A stretch of 64,000 nucleotides of DNA. Origin: Loxodes magnus (lineage: Eukaryota; Ciliophora; Karyorelictea; Loxodida; Loxodidae). Below, piece after piece: positions 37,901-50,265 of the stretch. Made by a program: the position numbers and the translations under genes. The first letter of the stretch is position 1; each line of letters starts with the position of its first letter. Location of the stretch: contig CAMPDV010000058.1 of the NCBI GenBank assembly GCA_946699065.1, forward strand, positions 434,001 to 498,000. The letters are read 5' to 3'. The notes below the pieces were generated by a model that had not been told where the DNA came from, searched no databases, and worked only from the letters and a program-made list of their open reading frames with translations.

Positions 37901-38800
37901 AGTTACTTTTAATTAAAAATTGGAATTCATTTACTTAAAAGTTAAAAATAAATTTTTTTTCTTTATAGAATGTTTTTCTACTTATTTATAATTGAATAAA
38001 TAACAACATACAAAAATAAGCTTTAAATCGCATTGAATATTCTTTATTTTTTATTTTAGCTAAAAAACAAATATTTTCTAAATTCAGTTAAGAAACATGA
38101 ATAAAAGTTTAAAAGTGATTCTCTAGTTAAATATTTTATCTATAAACTCACTGAAAATCATGCCAGAAATTTAATTTATAAGATGCCAGATTCATCATTT
38201 TCTATCTATAACATTGATTCTGACAAGCACTAAAGATAAAAATAGCAGGTTCTTATTTTTAATTCTTTAATCTTAATTTGCTCGGTTTTCTTCAAAAATA
38301 GTAAATCATATTAACTTCATTTAGTCTCCTATCTTGACCATTTAAAAAATAATATAATTAAACTATTAAAGATGCTTTATATATATCTCATCTTATAATA
38401 ATAAATATATTCAAAAGGATTCATTTTTGAATAATTTTAATTAAGAAATATATAAAATTCCTATAATTTAAAAATACTTTTTTATGTAAAAGAAGTTTAA
38501 TAATTTCCTTTACTAGAACTATAGAGAATATCTTTTAATCAATAAAATAAAAAACATTTTAATTTAATAATTAAACTAAAAACAATAATAGAACTGTATA
38601 TTAGCATAAACAAATTTATTAGTAAGTTTAAAATATTTAAAATTAATTTTAATAGAATCTTAAGAAGAATAAAATAGAATTAGCAATTTATTACATTTTT
38701 ATAATGCTTTAATGTATAAAAATTATTTAAATTAGAATAATTTAAATTTTATTAATTATTTAATTTTTTCTTCAGGTTAAATCTTTTTATTATAATATTT
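34929..38800. other. 3.9-kb A+T desert
   Basis: Very high A+T, made of short runs of A and T with almost no G+C-rich islets. No frame has the acidic or mixed composition of genes elsewhere here. No RNA gene or repeat was recognised. It ends abruptly at the G+C-richer element at 38801. Confidence 0.45.
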
Positions 38801-39062
38801 TATATATATAAATAGGGAGATTAAATCTTACAACTGAAACTGATTTAAACTCTGGTACCAGGAAGTACCCCATAGGTGAAGAACCAGCCAAGAGAAGAGA
38901 AGATAAGATCGAAGAGGCATCAAGTAGCATTAATGACGAAAGATGCCAGATATTAGGTCTCTTAGGGTAGCATTCTGATCGCGGCCCTATAGAAGACAAA
39001 ATTCACAAGGGAATGCTAGCACTGTGGAAGACTTCAAAAAGGAATTTTTTAACTTTAAAAAT
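38801..39062 (+). CDS. Orphan G+C-rich coding fragment
   Basis: A ~220-bp islet of balanced base composition inside A+T-rich DNA. Read with TAG as Gln, the plus strand encodes an uninterrupted well-mixed peptide (NLTTETDLNSGTRKYPIGEE; DKIEEASSSINDERCQILGL; EDKIHKGMLALWKTSKRN) that ends where the composition drops. No ATG starts it and no domain was recognised. The phrase GGGAATGCTA at its end also occurs at the 3' end of zinc-knuckle copy a. It could be an exon of a spread-out gene or a remnant of a mobile element. Confidence 0.4.
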
Positions 39063-39546
39063 CTTTATTAAAGTGCTACGCTCTTTATAATCTCATTTAT
39101 TTATTATTTAATTTAATTACACTTTAGCACAAACAAAATATTTAGCTATTTATATTCTTCTGACTAAAATAAAAAGTTATACAAATTTAGGACTATTTTA
39201 TTTAAAATCTCAATTTAAAATTCGTATTTTATTAATTTTATATCAAAGTTAGATAAACTTTTGAAATAAAATGTTTATATAATCTTCAATCTAAAAATAA
39301 ATACTGTTTGCTTTAATTTTAGCTAATTTATAATATTATTAAATTTATTTAACTTCAGCTTATTTTATATTTTAGCCTTAAATCTTAAATAAACTTTATC
39401 TTATAATTTATATTTAATTTTTTTATTTCTTAACTTTATAATAAAAATATCTAATTATAGTTTAAATTATTTTAATATTTAATTTTTTCTAATTAAAACT
39501 AATCAACATCAATTAAATATCTAAATTAAAATTTAATAATTAAAAA
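39063..39546. other. Intergenic, no gene seen
   Basis: A+T-rich spacer between the orphan fragment and repeat B1. Confidence 0.4.
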
Positions 39547-39835
39547 GATGGTGGAAGCTGAGATTGACCTTCTGAATCATACTTTCTGGTTTTATGGCTA
39601 GGAACAAGTTCCTTTCCTGTCGCTGAGAAAGTCCCTGATCAAAGTCAACCTTTGCAAGGGAACGCCTTCATTTTGATTATCCACTCCTGGTAGGGGCTTG
39701 AAGCCTGGCTGCCCATAGCGACTGAGCTCCCTGGCAGCTGCTTTTCGAAAGCAACAGGATATCCCCGTTATCCCATGAAGGGAGTGTTGGGGTCGTTAAA
39801 CTGCAAGAAGTTGCAGTCCAAAACTCTTTTAGTCT
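39547..39835 (+). repeat. Dispersed structured repeat B, copy B1
   Basis: A G+C-rich ~290-bp element surrounded by A+T-rich DNA. Blocks shared in order with B2: TGAATCAT, GGGAACGC, GATTATCC, GGTAGGG followed by TTGAAG, and TCCCTG followed by GCAG. Several short hairpins: GGAAC-AA-GTTCC (39601-39612), GCTTTTCGAAAGC, and ACTGCAA-GAAG-TTGCAGT (39800-39817) near the 3' end. The GGTAGGG..TTGAAG block weakly resembles a tRNA B box, so a pol III-transcribed SINE is one option. No coding frame is evident. Confidence 0.6.
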
Positions 39836-40556
39836 GAAATTAAATTTAAATTTAAATAAATTGTTAAAACATAAATTTCAATAAAAGAACCACTAAGATA
39901 AGATAAAATAAAGAGAAAATTAAAATTATATTAAATAAAATATATAGGATAGTTTAGAGATTAGTAATCGAATAAAAGCAGAAGTTCTATATAAATATTT
40001 AAATTTGTATTAAGTTATTATCTAATTAATAATTATTCATTTCTTATTTATATATTTCTTAACTTATTATATCCTAATTTCAGATTTAAAAATTAATTTT
40101 TTGAGATAAAATTAATAAAAATTAAAAATAATTATAGTCTCCTAAGCTTATAATAAATTTAGCAAAAAAAAGCCAATCGCTAACTTTACAAAGTACATTT
40201 TTATTTCTCTTAGAGATCAAAATTAAGATTATATCTAACTTGTGGATTAATGAAAAAAAGATGAATAAAACGAAAATTTATATTAATTTTTTTAATTTAA
40301 ATTGAGGTAGAAAGCCATCAGAGAAAAATAATTGTCAATTTAAAATGAATGACTGAGATACTAGCATCTACAAGAAAATAAAAAAGAACAATAGTGACTA
40401 TAAGCATAAGGTGATACAAAAGGCTAAACATAAAAAATATAAATTATAGTTAATGTCGAAAGAAATGTATAAAATATTTCTATGAGAAAAATTCATTTTT
40501 AAATTAGATTAATATATAAAGACAATAACTAAGATATCATCTCAATTTAATAAATT
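39836..40556. other. Intergenic, no gene seen
   Basis: A+T-rich spacer downstream of the minus-strand gene at 40557; some A-rich, Glu/Lys-like patches near 40300-40450 but no frame that can be defended. Confidence 0.35.
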
Positions 40557-41454
40557 TCATACATGAAAATACAAAATGAGATATAGAAAACATTAAATAA
40601 TTATCTTATAAACATAAATTAAACTAAATTAAATAAGTCTAATTATTTATCTAAGCATTTTATTATTTTTATTTTCATATTTCCTTTTTATAAAATTTAG
40701 CTTGTCTTTAGATTCGTTGTCAATAAAAAAATATCCATATAATAATAATAATACATTATAGTAATCCGTCTTAGTATATTCATCACTTTATTGAATTTCA
40801 TCTGCTTTGCCAAATCTTTAATTTCTTGTCTTCGTCTTGGTTAGTTTCTAAAAGATATATATTCACGCTAATTTAGCTCTTTTTAATATTGGAATCTTGC
40901 TTCAGTAAAATTGACTGCTGAACACTTATTTGCTCCTTCTTGATTGTGCAAGTGCTATATATTTCAAAGTTTTATTCTCTTTATAAATTTTCTTACTGTT
41001 TAGTATTTCATTTGGAGTGAAACATAAATTACTAAACGATTGCAATAACTTAAAAAATTTGCTATTATTTTCATTTGGAATGTCTGCAGTATCTTACAGT
41101 ATGTTCAAACTCCTGTATAGTCAACATTACTTTTTACTCTTAAATAAATGAATTTTCTGGTTAATCTTTAGATTCTACATCCCTCAGATCGTTCATACAT
41201 ACATTTTAAAGAAATATGCTTTCTGTAAGCTAGGCAAATTAATTGAACTTGTTTCTAACTGTTAAATTTTATATATTTGCTGAAAAACCATTTCTATTTT
41301 TTGGTTTTGTAATGCTAGAAATCAGGTATTCGATGTTTCCTTAAAGTTCTTATAAGTGTCTTAAAATATTTTAACTTTCATCTTACATATTTTTAAATTC
41401 TTTAAGTATAGATTGATAATTGTATTCTGGCTGAGATTAACCTTTATTTTCCAT
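40557..41454 (-). CDS. Hypothetical protein with 25-nt intron
   Basis: ATG at 41454. Exon 1 is helical and acidic (QSILKEFKNMQDESQNILRH; NDLRDVESKDQPENSF). A 25-nt GT-AG intron (41113-41137, starts GTAAAAAG, ends ATACAG) joins it to exon 2 (LNILQDTADIPNENNSKFF; TPNEILNSKKIYKENKTLKY; SRRSKQVFSSQFYW). Exon 2 contains Trp-coding TGA and ends ...DEIQQSDEYTKTDYYN, then a hydrophobic patch, to TGA 40557-40559. An alternative splice at a GTGAAT..TTTTAG near 40845-40865 would give a basic C-terminus instead. The C-terminus is therefore uncertain. Coiled-coil N-terminus; family unknown. Confidence 0.6.
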
Positions 41455-42523
41455 CTATATAGGAGTCTATCAATAATATTTAATGTTAAATGCAATGAAA
41501 ATTAAATGAGATTAATTAACAATTTAGCCATAATCCTCTTAAATTTTAATTTTAGATATTAAAATATTAAATAAAAAACTGTGGAAAAGCAGACATTATA
41601 ATAGGAAATCATTTAAAGGAACTATGGATAATATGGATACATACCTAAAGATATAGAACTAAACAATTTTTAACAAATCAGAAAAAGAAAAATTAATTGC
41701 TATATATGTTAAAAGCAACATCATTACTAAATATGATGATGAAGAAACAAATTTATGAAAAGAATAAATAAAATATAATAAAAATTCTATTTTAAATTTG
41801 AATAACTTAATCAGGATTAATATATAGGAAAACATTTTATAATAGTAAATTTAACAATTTAAAATTAATTTTTAGATGAAATAGACTCAGTTGTAAGTCC
41901 TAATTATAAATAAAGATGGCTGACTAATGGAGTCCTAAGTTTTTTCTTTAGTTAAAGAGATGACATAATCAAGATTACTGAAATATGAATGTCAGCTTTT
42001 GAATTATAAACCCCTTTTACTATTTTTAAATGCTTCTTAAACTAAGAATACTCTTACCAACTTTCTTTCATTTATTTAGATAAAATGCAAATGAATTTTT
42101 AAATAATTAACTAGGATTTATTTTATATATAAAAAACCCTTTTTATCATTAATCTGAAAACTTAGAAACTTTTTATTATTTCAACTTTTTTATTCTTGAT
42201 TTTACTCTTTTCTTTTTTCAATTTATACAAAAGAGAAAATAGTATATTTAAAAGTAAATTAGTAAAGTTATCGAAATTATTTAAAGTAATTTATCTATTT
42301 AATGCTATATATTTAAATATTTTAGAGAAAATTGCTAGTTGATACTTTTAAATGGTAGAACAATCAGTAAAAGTAAACAATTTTTTGTGAACTTAATTGA
42401 ATTGTTTTATAAAAGATAAATCTAGACATGTTTTATGCTATGATATTATATATCAATATATGCATTATATTTTTAAAATTAAAGTAAATAACTAAGGGTT
42501 CATCACTTTTTATTATAATAACA
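41455..42523. other. Intergenic, no gene seen
   Basis: A+T-rich spacer between divergent genes; nothing recognised. Confidence 0.35.
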
Positions 42524-43459
42524 ATGGAACCTAAGAAATAATAGACCTCTATTAATATTTTCATAAAAAAGCAAGAAGAATAGTATAATTTATTTGAATA
42601 GTCATCGAATTGAGATTAAGAAAAATAATCAAAATAAGCATTTGAATAATCAGTTCAATAGAGAATATCATATTTACAGTTGAAATTAAAACAACATAGA
42701 TTAAAAAAATAGAATAAATAGAGACCACTTTAAATGAACTGTAGCAAAGAATAAATTTGATTTCTCAGTAGTAGAACAAACCATAAATTCAATCTAATAA
42801 CAAATGAGTGACTAACTGAATCAAATTACCTAATATTTTCAGGATATCCCCTAATTTTTTTAATCTGATCTTAGATTTTTCATTAAAAAATAAAATAACT
42901 TTAGGAATAAAAAACATAACAACTAGAATTTAATTAAAAATTTATGGTATAAACATAGACCATACCAATGGACATTGATCCTAATACTGATCTATAATTC
43001 GTAAATAGGAAAAGTCAACAACTAAGAAGACCAAGATGCTCAATTTGTAAAAAATCACATTAAACGGAAAAGTGCTGGTAAAGATATCATATATATAAGG
43101 AAAATAAAAAAAAGTTATGAAAAGAATTTTCTAGAACAAAAGAGTGATTTAATATTTGACCTGCAAGACCCGGAAAGATATACAGGAAGAAATACTGAAA
43201 CTCAAAACTAAATTAAGCAAATAATAACGAAGGCTGGAGAAGTAGATAAGGATAGCAGACTAAAAAAGTCTTAAGTCGTCCTTTAGTTTTAGAAGAGACT
43301 GACTATAGTATTAAAGGATTTAAAGGCCAACTCTTAAAACTACAAACTTAATTTTACCTTTACCTTTTTATACAAAATTACTATGAATTCATTGATAAAA
43401 TAGATGCTCATTTAAAAAATAAATTAAGTATATAATAAAATTTTAATAAAGACTTATGA
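42524..43459 (+). CDS. Zinc-knuckle family member g
   Basis: ATG at 42524, TGA at 43457-43459, 311 codons. It starts MEPKKQQ, like copies b and f, followed by a Gln-rich helical part. The motif PMDID (~residue 155) precedes a shortened knuckle CSICKKSHQTEKC (C-x2-C-x3-H-x4-C), then GKIYRKKY. About eight in-frame TGA are needed as Trp, more than in the other copies, with several clustered at 42730-42860. Either this copy is decaying or that stretch hides an intron. The tail (ETDYSIKGFKGQLLKLQ) is specific to this copy. Likely nucleic-acid binding through the knuckle. Confidence 0.6.
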
Positions 43460-45361
43460 TTATTCGATCAATTTATCTAAATAAAAATGTGTTAATGAAA
43501 TTTGTTAACTTCTAAGCCGAAATGTTTAGTTTTAAAAATATATTCAAGCATACAAATAATAAAATAATTAATTATAGTGATTTTTTAAATAATTCTCACT
43601 ATTTGAGTTAAAATTAAATCAAAATATCCGAGAAATATTCAAATAATCCATCTCTATTTCATGTTTAATAATTGAATTTCTGTTTTTTATATCAATTTTG
43701 ATTACTAATAGTTTTTTTGAAAATTATCAGTTTCAATTTTAATTGGCTTGTATGCTTTGCCTAATATCAATTTATTATAGGTTTACTAGCAATATAAAAT
43801 CTTATTTAGGATATTTTCATTATTTTATCCAAAATATAATGAAATTTTAGAATCATTTATTTGACTTTAAACTAAATGCTTTTTCATAATTGATGCTTAT
43901 ATTTAAAACCTAAGCTATCTCCAGCTTTAATTCGGTCATTTTCGCTAGCATATTAAAGATTCTTAATAATTTTATCATTGATAAGATATTATTAATTTTG
44001 CTATAAATTTTTGAAGATAAAATCACACGATTTGGTATTAAAAGTTTAATAAGCAACTTCTATAAAATTGAGCTATTGATAAATGGTATTATCTATATAA
44101 AAAGGTAGATACTTTATATAAGCATAATAAATAATTATTGTATTTATACTTTATTGCTTATTTTACGTAAAAATTAATAAATTTATTATAATATGAAAGC
44201 TAATTTAAGATGCTTTTTCTAGTTATAACTATTAAAATTTTAACTAGTTTTCTTCAATAAATATTATTTATCTCATTAATTTGCTTACTATAAAATCATA
44301 AAAATTAACTTAAAAGGATAGCATACAAAGCTCTATTTTAGTACAAACTAAACAAACTTATGATTATTAATCTTTGGAAGAAAATAAATTAAAAAATGAT
44401 TTAGATTATTTCTAACCTGGAATCTGTTAAATGTAATATTTGATTGATTGAAATTAGCAAACATCTTAATAATTAAGATAAAATTTAATTTATCAAATCT
44501 AATATTTAGTATAATAAATAAAGTCTGCTTTTTAATGTTTAATTTAATAACTTACTCTATAATATTTCTCTAAGTTGCTTCTGATTAAAGTCATTAAGTT
44601 GTATAATTTAAAGTATAAAATAGAGAACATTTAGAGAATTATGAATTACACTAACTTAAATAATAAATTATAAATGATACTTATATTTTATTAAAAGATG
44701 CTATTAGGATTTTTATTAATCTAACTAAAATGCTTAATTCTTAAAGAAAACTATAATAGGTATAATAAACTTCTTTATGAAGATAATTATAGATATTATA
44801 CTATTTATACTTAAAACCCAAATTTGAAGATCTTTTTGCTATCTTTCTATTTAAAATTTAAGCTACAACTCTAAAGATTTCGTTAAGGCAAAGAACATTA
44901 TTTTATACCACCTTTTAATTTTACAGTCTTGTTGATTAATAAAGTAGAAATTTTTAAAATACAAGCAACTGAAAATATTATTTGTCTTTAAAGCGTAAAA
45001 TTAAATAAAATGAAATAATAAATTAAAAATATTAAACTAAAAACTGGGATATTAAGTATAAGCATTTGAATTTAAAAATATATATAGCACAACAAATATA
45101 ATATTGTTAAAGAGTTTTGAGATGAATCATCTAAACGTAGCCTCTTTAATATACAGCTGCTTATAATTAATTATTAATACTTATTTTATTTATGAATCCT
45201 CTTAAATTAAAGGATATATGATCATCTTAAAAATAAAGATAAAAATTTTTGCTTTTCTAGAGAAATTAAAAGCTCAGATAAAGCAGATTAAAATTTAATA
45301 TATTATAATAGCTAGTTAAAAATTAAATAATTTTAGATATGCAACGAACTTAGAAGAAAAG
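43460..45361. other. A+T-rich spacer, no gene seen
   Basis: About 1.9 kb without a defensible frame, RNA gene or repeat. Confidence 0.35.
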
Positions 45362-45961
45362 ATGATAGAAATTAAAATTATTATTCAAATAATTAATTTA
45401 AAAAAGTTAATTTATTCATTGAGTTTCCTACATAAAGATCTATTTCTCATTTTTAGTATTGGCTTCTCTAAAGTTATATCTAATCAAAATATATTCGATG
45501 AATCTCCTTTAATATTTTTAGGTGTTACTATAAAATTTAGATTTGTTATATTTTAATTTTATTTATCAAGTTACATCTTAATAAATATAAGTGGCTAATG
45601 GAATAGTTATAATTAAATGTATCCATATTCCTCTGATTTTATACTTTTAACAATTTACTTATTAGTATAATTTAAATCAAGCATAAGATTTAAGATAAGT
45701 AACTTAATTAAAATCAGTTAGCTTATCTAAAACTCTTAGTATTTTCATTTATTCCATTAGTTTAAAATGATTGCTAGATCTTTGTTTCAATTTTACCATT
45801 TTTAAGTTAGAAAATACAAGTTATTTTCATACATTTTATATCCTATATTTATCATTCTTAGCTTAAAGTATAATAATAAATTAAAAAGCAATAAAATACT
45901 TTTATAGAGAATGGTTTTTAAAATCTAGATCAAGTAGTTTGCTATAAAAATTAATATATGA
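45362..45961 (+). CDS. Possible small membrane protein
   Basis: 199-codon frame, ATG at 45362, TGA at 45959-45961, with no internal TGA (about three expected by chance at this base composition). The N-terminus is hydrophobic (KKLIYSLSFLHKDLFLIFSIGF), followed by NIFDESPLIFLGV and further hydrophobic stretches. Low Asp+Glu content weakens the case. Family unknown. Confidence 0.35.
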
Positions 45962-46577
45962 ATTTTTGGGAATCTAATAAGATAAAAAGGGCTAAAACTA
46001 ATTTATTACATACTTAAAGAAACAAAATTTCGTAAGGTGAATTTTTAATTAAAATGATTACAAAGAACAACAAGCAAGCAACTTAAAAATTTAAAAAAAT
46101 TGACTTTTTTGTGTTATATTTATCTTAAAATTTTTTAAACTTAATTCTTAATTTAACTTTTCTAAAAATACCAACTTAACAATGCTCGTATTAGTCCTTT
46201 TCATAATAATTTTAAACTTCAGACAATTTAAAACCAAATTAGTGTAGAACATGGAGAAAATTTATAAGATTTAAAGAATTTTAAAATTTTAAAGTATTAG
46301 TAAAATAAAAGAAATATTCTGATGTAAATTGAATCATAAAGGAAGTTGTAGGATATTGCTTATAAATAAAATAAACATCATTTTCATTATAGTTCAAGTC
46401 TTTGACTCATTCTTCTTTCAACAAAAAATATAAATAGGCTACAATAATTATTAATGAAATAAAGCTATAAAGGAAAATATAGTAGACTCGTAAATCAAGT
46501 ATGGTTATATTAAACATTAGTTGAAATATAACTAAATAAGCAGCTTATTTAAATTAATAAAATCAAGATAAATAACC

Positions 46578-47300
46578 ATGAACAACCTAAACTTAATTAC
46601 TGCTACTATTTGCTAGGAAATCGAACTGGAGTTTATTAGTAATAACATTTATAGGGACGTCGAAGTTACTAGAAATGAAAATAATGATATGATTCTTTCA
46701 GAACTTGTGTAATTGATAAGAATTAATTACGAGGACGTCTAGCAAGGAGTTCAGGTATTTTACAAATCTTTTATCGAAGAAAATTAAGATATTTGAGTAT
46801 ATGCCGGTAATGATCCAATAAATGCTCATATTCTCGTTTCTTTTAGATATTCTTATCCGTGCATATCACTTAAATTTCGATAAATAATAAAAAAAAAAGA
46901 TAAAAATTAAAAAATAGAAAGTAATCAAGTTGAATTAGAAGATCAATTCTAAACTAGACTGTCAGGCTATAGTAATTAAGATCAGTAAAATTAATCAGGA
47001 ATTCAAGACATTAAAGAAAAAGAGATTGGAACATTCTAAAGTAAAGAATGAGAGAAAGGTAGAGATGCTTAATTTATAAATTTATATCTTTAATAGTTTA
47101 TGCTTATTAACTTAAATAACAAAAAAAGAAACCTTAATTTAATAATCTTAGCACTTTTAATTGAATCAAGGAATAGAAAAAGTAATATAAAGTTGAAATT
47201 CTATATAAAGCAAGAAGTTAAAAATTTAATAATTAATAATCAAGTAATAAAAATAAGAAAATTTGAGAAAATGAAAATAATAGATATTTGTATACTATGA
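46578..47300 (+). CDS. RWD-like domain protein, tentative
   Basis: ATG at 46578, TGA at 47298-47300, 240 codons. The N-terminal ~110 residues (QEIELEFISNNIYRDVEV; DMILSELVQLIRINYEDV; INAHILVSFRYSYPCISLKF) show the E-x-E-x-L...IY opening and alternating strands of RWD-type folds. The remainder is charged and Gln-rich (VELEDQFQTRLSGY; DIKEKEIGTF), with a Lys/Asn/Ile-rich tail. Two internal TGA read as Trp (DIWVYAG; KEWEKG). RWD domains mediate protein contacts, e.g. in E2-like and GCN2-related proteins. The fold call is by eye; coding status is firmer. Confidence 0.55.
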
Positions 47301-47534
47301 AAAGATTAAATAAATCATATTTAAAAAAGTTTAATAAACTTTTGAAGTATTTAAACTAATTTTTACAATTAAAGCTATAATATAAGTTTTAATAATAATA
47401 TTCACTATTATTACTATAAATTCTTCTTTAAATTTAAAACACATCTAAGAATAGCTAACTAATTGGAAAATTATAATTTAAATGGTTTGCTTAGTGGAGA
47501 TCATTAAATTAATATAAATATATTGATAATAATA

Positions 47535-47800
47535 ATTAAAAGAATTACGGGAGCAAGATTTTGAATCATCTGACTAGGCCTCCAATCCTTGGGAGATTCT
47601 AGGTAGGATCCAAGGTCTTGAAGGGAACGCATCTAAAGATTATCCGGTGCGGGTAGGGATTGAAGTCTATGTTCATGGAATAAGATTTCAATGCATATGA
47701 TGTCCCTGATAGCAGAAAATGATAAGCAAAATATCTTTGTTTATATTCCTTAAAAGGCCGTTCAGAGAATGACATACGGCGAAAGCTAGGCTCTTAAAAA
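47535..47800 (+). repeat. Dispersed structured repeat B, copy B2
   Basis: It shares ordered blocks with B1 (TGAATCAT, GGGAACGC, GATTATCCGG, GGTAGGGATTGAAG, GTCCCTGATAGCAG) and with B3. It is richer in G+C than its surroundings and has no coding frame. The 3' end (GGCCGTTC, CGGCGAAAGC) differs from B1 but again offers short inverted repeats. Together with B1 and B3 this defines a family of at least three copies in this window. Confidence 0.6.
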
Positions 47801-48787
47801 ATTTAAAATTTAATATTTGATTTAGTATATTGTTCCTATGATCCATCTCAATAATATCTTATCTAATTCGATAGCGATTTGCTCTTTATTAATGATATTA
47901 TTAGTTACTAAATAAATCCTTATAGCTGTTTTATAGAGCTTTTAGATAAAAAAATATTTATATTTATACGAAAAATGAAAAATTAATTAATATATTCAGT
48001 AATACATCAAAATAAGATACCTAATATCAGCTCTTAAAATATAATCATTGATGAATCTCATCATTAAAACTTAGACCCTTTAAATTATTTATTTTTTATA
48101 CTTGTTTCTTATAGTTTTAATAGCTTACTTCTATTAGTTTTTATAAAATATTTACAAATATAAAAGTATATAATAACTACTTTATTTGAAAAATGTATTA
48201 AAATTGTAAATAAAATATTAATAATGCAAACTTGACTGTAGTTATATAAACTAAAAAGAGGAATAGTTAATTATTTAGAAAAATAGCAATACTTAATTTA
48301 ATATAATATAAGCATCTTTTATCAAAGAATTATTAAAATCCTATCATAATTACTAGTTTCATTATGCTAATAATTATGAAGTATAATTCACTTAAATTAA
48401 CACAAGCATAAATAGATGATAAGAACAATTTTTATCTAATTTAAACTGTTTATAGAGTTAAACTCAAAAAATTATGCAAGCCAAAAATTTAATACTGAAT
48501 GATATAATAAAAATATTTTACAAGCGCTATGTAATAAATCTTCTGATATAAATATTATTATTATATTCTAATAAATTTAGAATGTAAAATTTAATAGCAA
48601 ATTGAAGCCTTTTCTTAAATCTTGCACAATTATTAAAACTATTTGATCAAGTAATTAACATTGTTTAGTATACAAAATAATATAATCTTAAGAGTAAAAA
48701 TTATCTTTTAAGATGATTAGGAAAATCTTAAATATAAATTTACAAACATTTTTATATTAAATAAATAATTTGCACTATAAAAAAAAA
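47801..48787. other. A+T-rich spacer, no gene seen
   Basis: Separates repeat B2 from zinc-knuckle copy a; no frame stands out. Confidence 0.35.
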
Positions 48788-49558
48788 ATGGAATAATCTA
48801 TTCGCCTTTCCAAAAGCCAAATTAAGAACGCAAAAAGGAAAGCTGCGAAACTAATGCAGAAACAATAACAAGAAGAAGATAAATCAAGTTCCTCATCTGA
48901 AGGAAAAGTTATAATTGGAACAATAGAGACGAATCCAGTAAAAGTACAAAAATAATCAGAAATCTAAATATAAATTGACTAAATGAAAACAATAATACAA
49001 AATTATTAGGAAACAATTTACAATCAAGGGGAAAAAATAAGAGAACTAATGAATACTATCGAAGATTAAAACAACGAGCTACTAATAATAAGACGACAAT
49101 TGATTTAAAATAATTTAGTCACGGAATAGTAACTATATGAATAATCTCAATCGAATTTTAAGCAAGAACAAAATATGATTATTGAAAAAGTTTCTACATA
49201 AACAAACATCCAAGAAAAATAGAATGACGAAAAGATTAATATAGAATTACTCCAAAGAATCGATTAACTTGAAAAAAAAGTATTTCTGAAGAGATTCAAG
49301 AAAAGACCAATCAAAAATTGCTATTATTGCAAATCAAAGTGACACCTATTACAAAATTGCGATCAGTGGAGATAAATTTAGATGAAAGAACAACAAAGAA
49401 CGTTAAGAATGCTTAGCAGACTCTGAATCACCGAAACGGGAATTTACAAGAAGAAGATATTCTTATAAAAGACAGAAGATTCTCAGTGGTTCCATCCACA
49501 AAAAAAAATGGCGTGGTATCCATCCACGCTAAAAAAATGGTAGCAAAAACCTGGTTGA
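48788..49558 (+). CDS. Zinc-knuckle family member a
   Basis: ATG at 48788, 256 codons to TGA 49556-49558. Basic start (RLSKSQIKNAKRKAAKLMQK), Ser-rich patch, long coiled coil, then CCHC knuckle CYYCKSKWHLLQNC (C-x2-C-x4-H-x4-C) around residues 178-191, CDQW and GIYKKK. The Trp before the knuckle His is TGA (49340), and another TGA (49424) lies between knuckle and GIYKKK. Both must be read through to keep the family motif. The last ~40 codons overlap three small hairpins (GTGG/CCAC, GCGTGG/CCACGC, CCTGG/CCAGG); the terminal TGA lies in the loop of the last one. Repeat A2 follows 200 bp downstream. Confidence 0.75.
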
Positions 49559-49769
49559 AAATCCAGGGAATGCTAAACTTTAATTACTTTTAGTTTACTA
49601 TATATAATTTGCACTATTTACTATTTTTTATTTTATAATTTATTTTTATAATTAATTAAATTTTATTTTAAGAATATCTAATAAAAATTATCTAAATCGT
49701 TATTTTAAAGCTGCTAAGGAAATTTTTGCATGCAGAAATTTTATCATTTCCTGCCAAATTTTATAGAGA

Positions 49770-50195
49770 TAAATGGTTAATAAATAAATAAAAATGATTA
49801 TAGAGCGTGTAGCACCTCATTGGCTCGCAGTCTTTCAATATTAATATTTAATATTAAGAAAAAATGTTCTCATGTTTCTTGTTAAAATTCTAGAAGTCTG
49901 ATGAGCTTCTCCAAATGATGAATCTTCTTATTAAAAATTATTCTAAAATCTTGAATCAAATGCTTCAGTCTTCATGAATAAGGTCCAATTAGATATAGTT
50001 ATTAAGTCGGTAATTAGAAGGCCCGTCAGTCAAACTTTCATACTGCTAGAGAGAACCTTCGGGATAAGTTAGATATGTCTCAACGGAGCTTATCCACCCT
50101 TCCCCGCGGTGGCATCTAGTGCGAGATTACTCGCAATGCAGTATACACTGCACCAGATTACCTACTAGTTTGACTGACGCGGCCGACATCCATTT
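49770..50195 (+). ncRNA. Structured repeat A, copy A2
   Basis: Second copy of the element at 15885-16285. Outer helix CGTCAGTCAAACT (50024-50036) with AGTTTGACTGACG (50167-50179), perfect over 13 bp. Inner helix ATACTGC (50040-50046) with GCAGTAT (50138-50144). Side hairpin GGATAAG (50062-50068) with CTTATCC (50089-50095). Small hairpin GCGAG-ATTA-CTCGC (50121-50134). A CCTTCGGG stem-loop also occurs. Helix sequences mostly differ from A1 while pairing is kept. The 5' half is A+T-rich but alignable (CTTCTCCAAATG; TTATTAAAAATTATTCT). Confidence 0.65.
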
Positions 50196-50265
50196 TATAA
50201 TAAATAGAGCAAAAAACAATAGTAATCAAAAAATTGAATTTCATTTGCAAAAGTTAATAAAATCT

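Noticed and set aside
39547-39835. Repeat B as an RNase P or SRP RNA
   Set aside because: None of the universally conserved blocks of those RNAs is present and at least three diverged copies occur in one window.
49860-49925. CTGATGAG in repeat A2 as a hammerhead ribozyme core
   Set aside because: The matching GAAA and stem II are absent and copy A1 does not keep the motif.
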